A stretch of 47,830 bases of DNA from Phycisphaerales bacterium (lineage in GTDB: Bacteria; Planctomycetota; Phycisphaerae; Phycisphaerales; UBA1924), in NCBI GenBank assembly GCA_026647565.1, contig JAPKGU010000008.1, positions 1 through 47,830 on the forward strand. Reading direction: 5' to 3'. The notes beneath the pieces were generated by a model. The model searched no databases. It was given only the letters and a program-made list of their open reading frames with translations, and was not told where the DNA came from. Both the position numbers and the translations under genes were made by a program. This document shows positions 40,311-47,735 of the stretch, in pieces. Every line of letters starts with the position of its first letter. Within the stretch, counting starts at the first letter, position 1.

Positions 40311-40874
40311 ATGGCGTGCGTGGCGTGCGAATGGACTCGAACCCCGATCCGCGCCCTGGCGATCCTCGGCATCGCCGGGCTGATCGGCACCGCGCACTCG
40401 CTCCGCACTCCCATCCGACTCGAACTCAAGGGCGCCGCTCCCGAACCGTCGATCGCGCCCGCCCCGACCGGTCCCGGACAGTCCGACCCCGCCTCCCCGC
40501 GCGAGGAAACCCTCGGCGTGCGCATCACGCTCGACCAGGCCCGCCGGCTCTATGACTCCGGCGATGCGGACTTCATCGACGCCCGCGAACCCCACGAGTT
40601 CCAGCCCGGCCACATCCCCGGCGCTTACAACCTGACTCAGGCCGACTTCCTCGGGGGCAAGACACCCGAGGCACTCGAGTTCCTCGATCCCGCTCGTCGC
40701 GTCGTGATCTACTGCGGCGGCGGCGAGTGCCACGCCTCCGAGAACGTCGCCATCCTCCTCCAGCAGGCCGGCTTCACCTCCATCCACATCATGGAAGCGG
40801 GCTTCCCCATGTGGGTCGAGGCGGGCTATGAAGTCGAAGCCAGCTCCGCCGACGAGCCCGAGGGGAACGGCTGA
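40311..40874 (+). CDS. Membrane-anchored rhodanese-domain protein
   Basis: A 187-residue protein. A hydrophobic segment at about 13-30 (RALAILGIAGLIGTAHSL) suggests anchoring in the inner membrane with the rest outside. A Pro-rich linker leads to a rhodanese domain (about 70-175): FIDAREPHEFQPGHIPGAYN and the active-site loop IYCGGGECHASENVAILL with the persulfide-forming Cys after IY. Rhodaneses carry sulfur as persulfide; an envelope form would act on thiols or reactive sulfur. It lies between the DUF1573 and MauE-like genes, overlapping the latter by one base. Confidence 0.9.
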   Translation: MACVACEWTRTPIRALAILGIAGLIGTAHSLRTPIRLELKGAAPEPSIAPAPTGPGQSDPASPREETLGVRITLDQARRLYDSGDADFIDAREPHEFQPGHIPGAYNLTQADFLGGKTPEALEFLDPARRVVIYCGGGECHASENVAILLQQAGFTSIHIMEAGFPMWVEAGYEVEASSADEPEGNG

Positions 40875-41395
40875 TGACCAACGGCTCCTGCTGCGCGACC
40901 GGCCAAAGAGCGTGCCCCGCGATCGGCATCGGTGCCGTCGCGCTCCTCGCGCTCCGCACCTTCATCGGCGGCGTCTTCCTCTACGCCGCGGCGGTCAAGC
41001 TCCAGGACCCCCAACAGTTTGCCTTCGCCATCCGCGCGTACCGGATCATCCCCGATGATGCCCTGCACCTCGTGACGCTCGGCACATTCATCGTTCCGTG
41101 GGTGGAGCTCATCGCCGGCGCGTTGCTGGTGATCGGTCTCTGGGGACGCGCATCCGCACTCGTCGCCACCGGGCTCATGGCCTTCTTCGTCTACGCCGTC
41201 TGGAGCGTCATCGCACGCGACCTCAGCATCACCTGCGGCTGCTTCGGCAAACTCAAAGGCCCCTTCGGATGCGAAGGCCCGATCGGCGCGTGCAAGCTGG
41301 CCGAGAACCTGACGCTCCTCACAACCTCACTCCTCTTGGTCGCGTTCGGCCCGGGCTCCATCTCGCTCGACGGGATGTGCCGCCGAAAGACGTAA
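40874..41395 (+). CDS. MauE/DoxX-like four-helix membrane protein
   Basis: A 173-residue integral membrane protein with four segments (about 19-40, 62-85, 90-112, 130-155). The family motif LRTFIGGVFLYAAAVKLQDP, and RIIPDDALHLVTLGTFIVPW with VELIAGALLVIGLWGR, mark it as MauE/DoxX-type. Conserved Cys are visible: SCCATGQRAC at the N-terminus and ITCGCFGKLKGPFGCEGPIG, so it could pass electrons or disulfides across the membrane. TGATG overlap with the rhodanese gene supports co-transcription. MauE supports maturation of methylamine dehydrogenase in methylotrophs, but nothing here suggests that enzyme. Confidence 0.87.
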   Translation: MTNGSCCATGQRACPAIGIGAVALLALRTFIGGVFLYAAAVKLQDPQQFAFAIRAYRIIPDDALHLVTLGTFIVPWVELIAGALLVIGLWGRASALVATGLMAFFVYAVWSVIARDLSITCGCFGKLKGPFGCEGPIGACKLAENLTLLTTSLLLVAFGPGSISLDGMCRRKT

Positions 41396-41429
41396 GCCGC
41401 GAACCTCATATCTGAGACGGAGACGTTGC

Positions 41430-42014
41430 GTGTGGTCCTTTCCCGTCAAGCCGTCAAACACCGCGAGCTTCGTGCAGCTTCTCGCACACCGAGACGCCAG
41501 ACCCGCGAGCGTCGAGGAAGTGATCCGCGCGTGGCGTGACGATGCCGCGTTCCGCGCGGGATTCAGCGACTCGCTCGCTGCCAATGGACCGCGTGAGTTC
41601 CGCTGGGAGACTCCCGGCGTGACGAAGCACACACTCGAGAAGCCGTTCGAGTGCGTTCTCGTTCCGTCGCCAGAGCTGGCAGCCCGTGCGGATCCGACGG
41701 CATTCAAGGAACACTTCTCTCGCGCGAAATCCGATGTCGTCTCGTTCGCGAACCTGAGCGGCGACGCCCGCCTGATCGTGCCGCGCGAGATCGGCCCGCG
41801 CGACGCGTACGCCCACCTCGGCGCGTTCGTCCGATCCGCACCGGTCTCGCAACGCGACAGTTTCTGGAAGGCGGTCGGCGACGCCATGCACGCGCGAGTC
41901 GGACGCCAGTGCGTCTGGCTCAGCACCGCGGGCGCCGGCGTCCCATGGCTCCACGCCCGGCTGGACGACCGCCCCAAGTACTACGCTCACACTCCATACC
42001 GAATCTCCCCCTGA
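41430..42014 (+). CDS. DUF6940-like conserved protein
   Basis: A 194-residue soluble protein starting at GTG 41430. The text resembles DUF6940: FRWETPGVTKHTLEKPFECV, LVPSPELAARADPTAFKEHF, GDARLIVPREIGPRDAYAHL, and the well-kept C-terminus VWLSTAGAGVPWLHARLDDR followed by PKYYAHTPYR. The conservation pattern (Trp, His, Asp, Arg near the C-terminus) suggests an enzyme or binding protein, but no function is known to me. It follows the MauE-like gene by 34 bases on the same strand. Confidence 0.7.
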   Translation: MWSFPVKPSNTASFVQLLAHRDARPASVEEVIRAWRDDAAFRAGFSDSLAANGPREFRWETPGVTKHTLEKPFECVLVPSPELAARADPTAFKEHFSRAKSDVVSFANLSGDARLIVPREIGPRDAYAHLGAFVRSAPVSQRDSFWKAVGDAMHARVGRQCVWLSTAGAGVPWLHARLDDRPKYYAHTPYRISP

Positions 42015-42164
42015 CAAACGACGCCGCGTCGGCGCTCGAGCTCGATCGTCGGTGGCTGCGAACCGGACGCCCGCCTATCCTCCTCACCCGGTCGGACAGG
42101 TGTCCAGCCATTCCCGTCGCCCTCGGCAAGCGCCGAAGGCCGAAAGCCCACGACGGAGCCATTG

Positions 42165-42407
42165 ATGAGCCGTTTCAACCGCTTCACGCAGACCCCGAAG
42201 ATCAAGATCACCCGCAAGAGCGCCTCCGGCGAGATGTTTGTCGATTGGAAGGACATCGAGAACCTCCGCCGCATGATGAGCCCCAACGGCAAGATCTACG
42301 GCCGCAAGCGCCTCTCCACCAGCGCCCGCGAGCAGAAGATGGTCGCGCAGGCCGTCAAGCGCGCCCGCTTCATGGGCCTGCTGCCGTACACCTCGGCGAC
42401 GCTCTGA
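42165..42407 (+). CDS. rpsR: 30S ribosomal protein bS18
   Basis: An 80-residue protein with the S18 core: GEMFVDWKDIENLRRMMSPN, GKIYGRKRLSTSAREQKMVA and QAVKRARFMGLLPYTS. S18 pairs with S6 on the platform of the small subunit. No Cys is present, so it is the zinc-free type. In most bacteria rpsR sits with rpsF, ssb and rplI; here it stands alone between a DUF6940-like and a GAF-domain gene. It may be the only copy or a second, stress-related copy. ATG 42165 is taken; a TTG at 42162 is adjacent. Confidence 0.9.
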   Translation: MSRFNRFTQTPKIKITRKSASGEMFVDWKDIENLRRMMSPNGKIYGRKRLSTSAREQKMVAQAVKRARFMGLLPYTSATL

Positions 42408-42433
42408 CCCCTCGCTGAGTCCCCAACGCTCCG

Positions 42434-42949
42434 ATGGCCGCTCCACGCACCATCGCCGATCCGCGTCCCTACCACGGCGTGGTCGTTGCCGCGCGCCCCT
42501 ATCTCGCCGACGCCACGGAGCGCGAACGCGTCATGCGCGAAGTCATCGATGCGCTCTGGAACGCCGCCAGTCCTCGCGGCGTCTCCTGGATCGGCTTCTA
42601 CCTGCGTGTGCCGGGAAAGGACGAGATGGTCCTTGGCCCTTCCCGCAACAAGCCCGCGTGCTCACCCATCGGACTCCAGGGCATGTGCGGCAGGTGCATG
42701 CTCGAGAAAAAGCCGATCCTCGTCAACGACGTCCGCACGCTCGGCGCCAACTACATCGCCTGCGACCCGCGCGACATGTCCGAGGCCGTCGTGCCGCTCC
42801 TCGCCCCCGACGGCTCGTGCGACGCCGTGCTCGACGCCGACTCCTACGACTTCAACGCCTTCACCCCGCACGACATCGACCACATGGGCGCGATCCTGCT
42901 CCGCACAGGGCTGACGGCGAACCTCGCGGGGCCGACGCTGTGGCTCTGA
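42434..42949 (+). CDS. GAF-domain protein, free methionine-R-sulfoxide reductase-like
   Basis: A 171-residue soluble protein with a single GAF domain. WIGFYLRVPGKDEMVLGPSR, then GLQGMCGRCMLEKKPILVND and NYIACDPRDMSEAVVPL follow the layout of fRMsr (YebR-like) enzymes, which reduce free methionine-R-sulfoxide with thioredoxin using Cys in a GVCG-like loop and in ACD. Here the loop reads GMCGRC, with three Cys overall near the site (CGRC plus ACD), and a further one in PACSP. The last part (DYDFNAF-like DADSYDFNAFTPHD) fits the family too. Catalytic role is likely but not certain. Confidence 0.8.
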   Translation: MAAPRTIADPRPYHGVVVAARPYLADATERERVMREVIDALWNAASPRGVSWIGFYLRVPGKDEMVLGPSRNKPACSPIGLQGMCGRCMLEKKPILVNDVRTLGANYIACDPRDMSEAVVPLLAPDGSCDAVLDADSYDFNAFTPHDIDHMGAILLRTGLTANLAGPTLWL

Positions 42950-43011
42950 ATACTCGATCTCGCCCGCGATCACCTCATCGCCCGAGCGGCCGATCGCCCA
43001 ACAGCTCTCTA

Positions 43012-43075
43012 ACATGTTTCGCTACAGTGACTTAAGAAATTGTGGAAAACATATACACAGGACTTGTGTTTCGTT
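43012..43075. promoter_or_regulatory. AT-rich patch with two DnaA-box-like words
   Basis: Within the 241-base gap 42950-43190 the GC content falls. TTTTCCACA is on the minus strand (43049-43041) and ATATACACA on the plus (43051-43059); the first fits TTWTNCACA and the second has one mismatch. This could be the promoter region of the following gene. With only two boxes and no dnaA or dnaN nearby it is not a supported origin. Confidence 0.3.
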
Positions 43076-43190
43076 ACCATCGACGTCGCTTGCATGCCAT
43101 GGACGGATTTCACATGCCGCGATCCTGTTGAGTCGTGGCGCGAGGAAGAGTGAAGTGCGTTCATGACCCATTGCTCGGGAGGTGCTCGAC

Positions 43191-44198
43191 ATGCTGCGAC
43201 GATTGCTGACGAGCCGTGCGCTCGCGATATCGATCTCTTCACTTCTCATCTTCAATGCTGACGCAATGGCTCAGGCCGCCGGGTGCACTTGCTGCCCCGG
43301 ATCAGTTCCGACCGATCCGGTCATCAGTTACCCGCTGGGCGATCAGAACAGCGACGGCATCGCCGAACTAATAGCCGCCGCACCCTTCGCGCACGGCCTC
43401 ACAGGCGACGTTGCGATCCTCTCCGGAGTCACCGGGAACCCGATCAGGATCTTCCATTCCGGGCCATCAGACATCGCGTTCGGTATCTCGGTGCTGCCGC
43501 TCGAAGACGCGACGGGGGACGGCCTGGAAGACGTCGCCATCGGCCTGCTTCGCCCATTCGGACCCAACGACGTGCGCGGCATGATCCTGGTCGCCAGCGT
43601 CCAGACCGGGCGATTCCATTGGATCGTGGCCAACGATGCCGCGCCAGGCGCCCAGGCGCAGCTCACCGTTCGCCAGATCACGGATGTCAACGGCAGCGGC
43701 GTCGTCGATTTCGAGGACGTGCTCCTCGTCGCGGAGGTCATCTTCGATCCGCCCACCGATCCGCTTCCCACCGCTGACGTGAATCTTGACGGCGTCATCG
43801 ATGAGCTCGACCTCGTGGAGATCGTCGAGGAAGTTGGGATTGTGCAGGTTCCCGATTCCGTTCTTGATCTCATGTCCAGTCTCTCGGTCGATCCGCCGCT
43901 GTACATGGACCAGAACTTCAGCGGCACCATCGGAACGCCCATCGATGAACTCGGGCTGATCGGCTGCCTTTGGTGCGTTCTCAAGTGTGGCAAAGCCCTC
44001 GCCGACGCCGCCGACTGCGTCGATGGCGCCAACGAGTGGCTCAATAACTGCCTGGAAGATGCCTGCGGCGACATCTGGGCGGAGATCGAGTGCTGGGAAG
44101 GCAGAATCACGAACATCCAGACCTGTCTGGCCGATATTGCCGCAGCCGCGCCGCAGTGCGCTCGCTGCATCACAAAGTGCGGGCCAAGTGCCGGATGA
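43191..44198 (+). CDS. Exported FG-GAP / EF-hand protein with Cys-rich tail
   Basis: A 335-residue secreted protein. A signal peptide (SRALAISISSLLIFNADAMA) is followed by CTCCPG, then FG-GAP-like repeats (about 45-145; SYPLGDQNSDGIAELIAAAP, DATGDGLEDVAIGLL). A dockerin-like pair of Ca loops is in the middle (about 155-220; DVNGSGVVDFEDVLLVAEVI, DVNLDGVIDELDLVEIVEEV). The C-terminal 75 residues are Cys-rich (GCLWCVLKCGKALADAADCV and onward, about 12 Cys). GGGAGG precedes ATG 43191 by about nine bases. It is probably a calcium-binding surface protein; the following lipoprotein gene may be co-transcribed. Confidence 0.82.
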   Translation: MLRRLLTSRALAISISSLLIFNADAMAQAAGCTCCPGSVPTDPVISYPLGDQNSDGIAELIAAAPFAHGLTGDVAILSGVTGNPIRIFHSGPSDIAFGISVLPLEDATGDGLEDVAIGLLRPFGPNDVRGMILVASVQTGRFHWIVANDAAPGAQAQLTVRQITDVNGSGVVDFEDVLLVAEVIFDPPTDPLPTADVNLDGVIDELDLVEIVEEVGIVQVPDSVLDLMSSLSVDPPLYMDQNFSGTIGTPIDELGLIGCLWCVLKCGKALADAADCVDGANEWLNNCLEDACGDIWAEIECWEGRITNIQTCLADIAAAAPQCARCITKCGPSAG

Positions 44199-44212
44199 AG
44201 ATGGAGCACTCA

Positions 44213-44875
44213 ATGCGCATCACGACTGCACGAAATGCACGCTTCTTTCTCGGCTCGGCGCTCGCGATCGTCCTGGTATCCTGCGCCCGCCCCGAGCCGT
44301 CGCAGGATCTGACGCGAGAAGTTTCCGCCGAGGGCCAGTATTCACTGGCCGCGTACGACACTCGAATGCCCTCCGGAGATGATGTCACAAGCGCGTGGCT
44401 CGCGCTCTGCGGCACGGACGATTCGGTCCGAAGCACCGGTGTCGCGGTCCTCGCATCGTTCGATCCGCAGCACTTCCGCCGGACCGGCTACTCCTCCGAG
44501 GACTTCTCGCCAGTCGTGGCCATGGAACTTCGCGGGGCAAAGATCGTTCTTGGCGCTCCGGGCGATCCGACCGGAATGAGGGCCCTGTTGGCGAGCGTGC
44601 CACGACTGGCGCCTCTGGCCAGAGCATCCGGCCACAGCTCGGAGTCCCACGTGCTCCTCGCCGCCGACGAACTCCTCGCCGGCGTGATGGAGAGCGCCCA
44701 CGACGTCAAGGACCCGACCGTCTACGGCTACGCCGTCATGGGCCGACGACTCATCTTCGACGAGATGCTGCGTCTCGATCCCCCGCCCATCAGCGAAGAA
44801 GAGATCGACCGCCGCCGGGATCTCTACACCGCACTCTCAAGGGACCCGCGCCTGCGCCCGTCGAACATCCCATGA
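44213..44875 (+). CDS. Lipoprotein of unknown function
   Basis: A 220-residue protein with a lipobox LVSC (ALAIVLVSCARPEPSQD), so probably membrane-anchored. The mature part is mixed alpha/beta without a motif I know; SRDPRLRPSNIP is the C-terminus. It lies 14 bases after the FG-GAP gene. An in-frame ATG at 44195 overlaps the previous stop (ATGA) and would add six residues; ATG 44213 is chosen because GGAG lies eight bases upstream. A shared transcript with the FG-GAP protein is likely. Confidence 0.7.
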   Translation: MRITTARNARFFLGSALAIVLVSCARPEPSQDLTREVSAEGQYSLAAYDTRMPSGDDVTSAWLALCGTDDSVRSTGVAVLASFDPQHFRRTGYSSEDFSPVVAMELRGAKIVLGAPGDPTGMRALLASVPRLAPLARASGHSSESHVLLAADELLAGVMESAHDVKDPTVYGYAVMGRRLIFDEMLRLDPPPISEEEIDRRRDLYTALSRDPRLRPSNIP

Positions 44876-44896
44876 TCGTCCGTCACGGGCCTTCGC

Positions 44897-45589
44897 TCAG
44901 AACGGCACGACGCTCTCGCACCGCTCCGGTCTCCGATTCTCCGGGTCGATGAACCCGAGCAGCTTCGCGTGCAGAAGCAGACGCGGTCCCGAGGCCGCGC
45001 CATCGCCGTAGAGCGTGTCGCCGACGATCGGGCAGCCCAGCCCCCCCTTGCCGCTCCCCCCGCCCGCGCGCGGATACGCCGCGTGCACCCGCAACTGGTG
45101 CGTCCGCCCCGTGATCGGCTCGAACTGCACGCGCGTCCGCGCCGGACTCCCATCCGCCGCGGGCTCACGCTTCAGCACCCGCCATCGCGTCACCGCCTCG
45201 CGCCCGTTCTCCCAGTCAACGATCTGGTACGGACGCCGATCGATGTCCGGCCGGATCGGCAGCGAGATCGTCCCGCTCGCGCCCTGCACCTCGCCGAGCA
45301 GCACCGCCTCGTACACCTTCGTCACCGCCCTCGCCTCGAACTGCCTCGACAAATGCCGGTGCGCGTCCGCGTCCCGCGCAAGCACCATCAGCCCGCTCGT
45401 CTCCATGTCCAGCCGGTGCACCACGAACGGCCCCGTCGCCTGCGGCACCAGCACCTTCGCCCGCCTCGCCACGCAATCCTGATTCTGCTCTCCCTTCCCC
45501 GGCACGGACAACAACCCCGACGGCTTGTCCACGACAAGGAACCGCTTCGAGACCAGCACGACCTTCAGTTCACCGTCGATCGTCGGCAT
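44897..45589 (-). CDS. RluA-family pseudouridine synthase
   Basis: A 230-residue cytoplasmic enzyme that isomerises specific uridines in rRNA or tRNA. The catalytic Asp lies in VVHRLDMETSGLMVLARDAD; further family motifs are VDKPSGLLSVPGKGE, VTKVYEAVLLGEV, ITGRTHQLRVHAAY, and GCPIVGDTLYGDGA near the C-terminus. There is no S4 domain, so it fits the short RluA-like class. The C-terminus is short and ends SVVPF. It is convergent with the lipoprotein gene with 21 bases between the stop codons. Confidence 0.92.
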   Translation of the reverse strand: MPTIDGELKVVLVSKRFLVVDKPSGLLSVPGKGEQNQDCVARRAKVLVPQATGPFVVHRLDMETSGLMVLARDADAHRHLSRQFEARAVTKVYEAVLLGEVQGASGTISLPIRPDIDRRPYQIVDWENGREAVTRWRVLKREPAADGSPARTRVQFEPITGRTHQLRVHAAYPRAGGGSGKGGLGCPIVGDTLYGDGAASGPRLLLHAKLLGFIDPENRRPERCESVVPF

Positions 45590-45741
45590 GTGGCGCGATC
45601 CAAAAGTCTGCCGAGGGCACGATCCGGCGCTAACCTACTCCCGCGGCACGCCCAATCTACGCGGGCGCGGCCCCGAACGCCAGTTGCAGCCCCATCCGGA
45701 AGCCGCTTCGGACACCTCGCCGTCGGCCCAGGAACTCCCGC

Positions 45742-46460
45742 ATGACCCCCTCGCTCCTTGCCGCAGGCCTTCTCGTCCTGCTCGGCGTGCGCCCCGGCGC
45801 GGTCCAGCCGACCGCCCCCGCTCCCTCGCCCGACATCGCGGCGGATTGGGGCGAAGCCCCGATCCTGACCCAGCACACACGCCTGACCTCGCCCGATCGC
45901 TTCTCCAAGGCCGGCGAGGCGTACTTCAGCCCCGACGGCGCGTGGATCATCTTCCAGGCCGTCGAGACCGGCCAGCCCGCCAACGCGCCCTACTCCATGT
46001 TCGTCGCCCCCCTGACCTTCGATGGCGCCCGGCCCGTCGGCATCGGAGAGCCGATCCTCATCTCTCCCCCGGGCTCCGCCAACACCTGCGGTTGGTTCCA
46101 CCCGACCGATCCGGCCCGCGTGATGCTCGGCTCAACCATCACGCCCCTCAAGTCAGACGACGCCCCGGGCTACAAGCCCGGCTCCGGGCGCTACGTCTGG
46201 GCGTTCCCTGAGGAGATGGAAGTCTGCACGCGCACGATCCCGGTGCGCTGGATCGACGCGAACAAGGGCTGGCCCGGCGAGGACGCACCCGCAGATTGGA
46301 ACGCGCCTGTCGCCCTCTTCAATCGCCCCGGCTACGACGCCGAATGCACGTGGTCACCCGACGGCCGCTACGTGCTCTACGCCCACGTCGAACCCGTCAC
46401 GCCCGACGCCAACGGTGTGGCTCCTCCTCCCGACGCCGACATCTGGATCCACGACACATT
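45742..46460 (+). CDS. Exported TolB-like beta-propeller protein, 3' truncated
   Basis: A signal peptide (PSLLAAGLLVLLGVRPGAVQ) is followed by PD40/TolB-like repeats: AYFSPDGAWIIFQAVETG, RPGYDAECTWSPDGRYVLYA and YDAECTW context, ending DADIWIHDT. Proteins of this type form propellers in the periplasm. The reading breaks near 46455-46460, where an A-run and foreign AT-rich sequence begin; the open frame continues only to 46518 with unrelated residues. Further blades are therefore missing. The 152-base gap before the gene (45590-45741) holds no other feature I can support. Confidence 0.8.
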
Positions 46461-46496
46461 AAAAAAATCCCGCACTCGCACGAAGGGCGGCGCGGG
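46461..46496 (-). terminator. Terminator of the immunity gene
   Basis: Read on the minus strand, CCCGC and GCGGG flank a loop of 18 bases (stem positions 46496-46492 and 46473-46469) and are followed by A then seven T. It lies 32 bases after the immunity gene stop. The T-run abuts the left junction with the TolB-like gene. Confidence 0.55.
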
Positions 46497-46527
46497 CTCG
46501 AATAGAATTCTTATCTAAAATTCTACG

Positions 46528-46890
46528 TTACTGGGTTTCGTACCTGTATAAATCGTGCAGGAATTCTGTGTTATCATCATTCAACAATTCTCGCTGATAA
46601 TCTGTCACAAAATAGAGCTCCAATGTGCCCTTCTCTTCTGTGTCCTCTATTGCAGCAACGCCATCAAGTACACAAAAAAAATCAAAAATACTACCATCTA
46701 TGGCAAATTCAACAATCCGCCTAAGCATCTGTTTATCCGAATCCCCTAGCTTATTGTACCATCTAGATATTTCGATGAGATTTTGCGCTGGCTTGATTCC
46801 TGGTGGATTCTGTAAGACATCAAATGTCCCATTGATTGATGAATCGCGCACAACAGTTTTAATGTTCTTAACAAAGTCTTCCTTAGTCAT
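46528..46890 (-). CDS. Probable immunity protein of the RHS toxin
   Basis: A 120-residue acidic, soluble, AT-rich gene product starting MTKEDFVKNIKTVVRDSSIN. It begins ten bases after the toxin stop, the usual arrangement for polymorphic-toxin immunity genes. The pattern NLIEISRWYNKLGDSDKQML, RRIVEFAIDGSIFDFFCVLD and GVAAIEDTEEKGTLELYF is shared by small immunity-like proteins I have seen, but I cannot name the family. The frame is open to 46932 upstream; ATG 46890 is chosen because it avoids overlapping the toxin gene. The assignment rests mainly on position. Confidence 0.7.
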   Translation of the reverse strand: MTKEDFVKNIKTVVRDSSINGTFDVLQNPPGIKPAQNLIEISRWYNKLGDSDKQMLRRIVEFAIDGSIFDFFCVLDGVAAIEDTEEKGTLELYFVTDYQRELLNDDNTEFLHDLYRYETQ

Positions 46891-46900
46891 TGCTTCACTC

Positions 46901-47735
46901 CTATTTTGAAAAAGCTGAAGGGAACATCTCATTATTCATGTTAATGAGTTGTTTAAGAGCGCTATTTGGAGCCGCTGTATTGTTTCTTAAATCCCAAATA
47001 TCTTTCGCCAATAATTGACGAGCTGTGCCAGCAAAATTTCCTCGAATAGTGGGTATCATTTGATGTTCTCGATTTGAAATCGCGATTGCTGGAGCAATCT
47101 TCCCATTATAACCAGGAATTGCTTGTAATGCAGGATGTGATTGCACAACATGATGAATCTGCAGTTGATCACCTGTTACTGATACGGCACGCAAAACGTT
47201 TGCCGGACCGACATCATACTTCGACACAGCCTTTAAAGTGTTTGATGCGGCTGTCCCAGATACAAATGGTATTAAAGCAGCAGCATGAGACAGTTTTAAT
47301 CCGTTTTGGGCGATATCTTGAGCGGTATAAAAATAATCTGCAGGCTCAAACACGATCGGAGCGGCAACCTTAAGAGCGTCCACACCATGACGACTTGGAT
47401 CGAACATCGCCGCAAAAATATGGTGAAAGCCCATGTCAACCATGAAATTTGCAACCGACCGCCCAACGTCTTTAACAATTGAAGGTCGTTCAGCATACAC
47501 CGTTACTTCGGGCATTACAAACTCTGCATTTGTAACGGTATTGTTGTTATCTACTTGCCAAGGGTCACCATCGGCGCCATCGGGATCAATCCAATTGACG
47601 GGGTCATTCCCAACGTAGCAGTACGGCGAATGAAACTCATCTAGAGGATCAATTTTCATCCATCGACCCAGCTGTGCATCGTATGATCTCCAACCGTATT
47701 CATACCAATTCAGCCCAAAATCGTCCGTCACGGAT
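46901..47735 (-). CDS. RHS-repeat protein C-terminal part with HNH-like toxin, 5' truncated
   Basis: The C-terminal 275 or so residues of an RHS polymorphic toxin. The RHS core end is clear: DDFGLNWYEYGWRSYDAQLG then RWMKIDPLDEFHSPYCYVG, NDPVNWIDPDG. A linker follows and then a toxin tip with LQIHHVVQSHPALQAIPGYN and ISNREHQMIPTIRGN, an HH plus later N/H pattern of HNH/endonuclease VII-type nucleases. The toxin would act on nucleic acid in a neighbouring cell, with the next gene providing immunity. Upstream (about 47735 onward) the sequence switches to GC-rich DNA in another frame, so the gene is not intact. Style and base composition fit Bacteroidota. Confidence 0.82.

Noticed and set aside
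39675-40787. Long open frame opposite the DUF1573 and rhodanese genes
   Set aside because: Spans two well-supported genes and has no motif of its own.
43041-43059. Replication origin from DnaA-box-like words
   Set aside because: Only two boxes, one imperfect, and no dnaA, dnaN or AT-rich unwinding region of usual size.
46461-46518. Continuation of the TolB-like protein into KKSRTRTKGGAGSNRILI
   Set aside because: These residues come from the terminator region of the AT-rich block and do not continue the propeller repeat.
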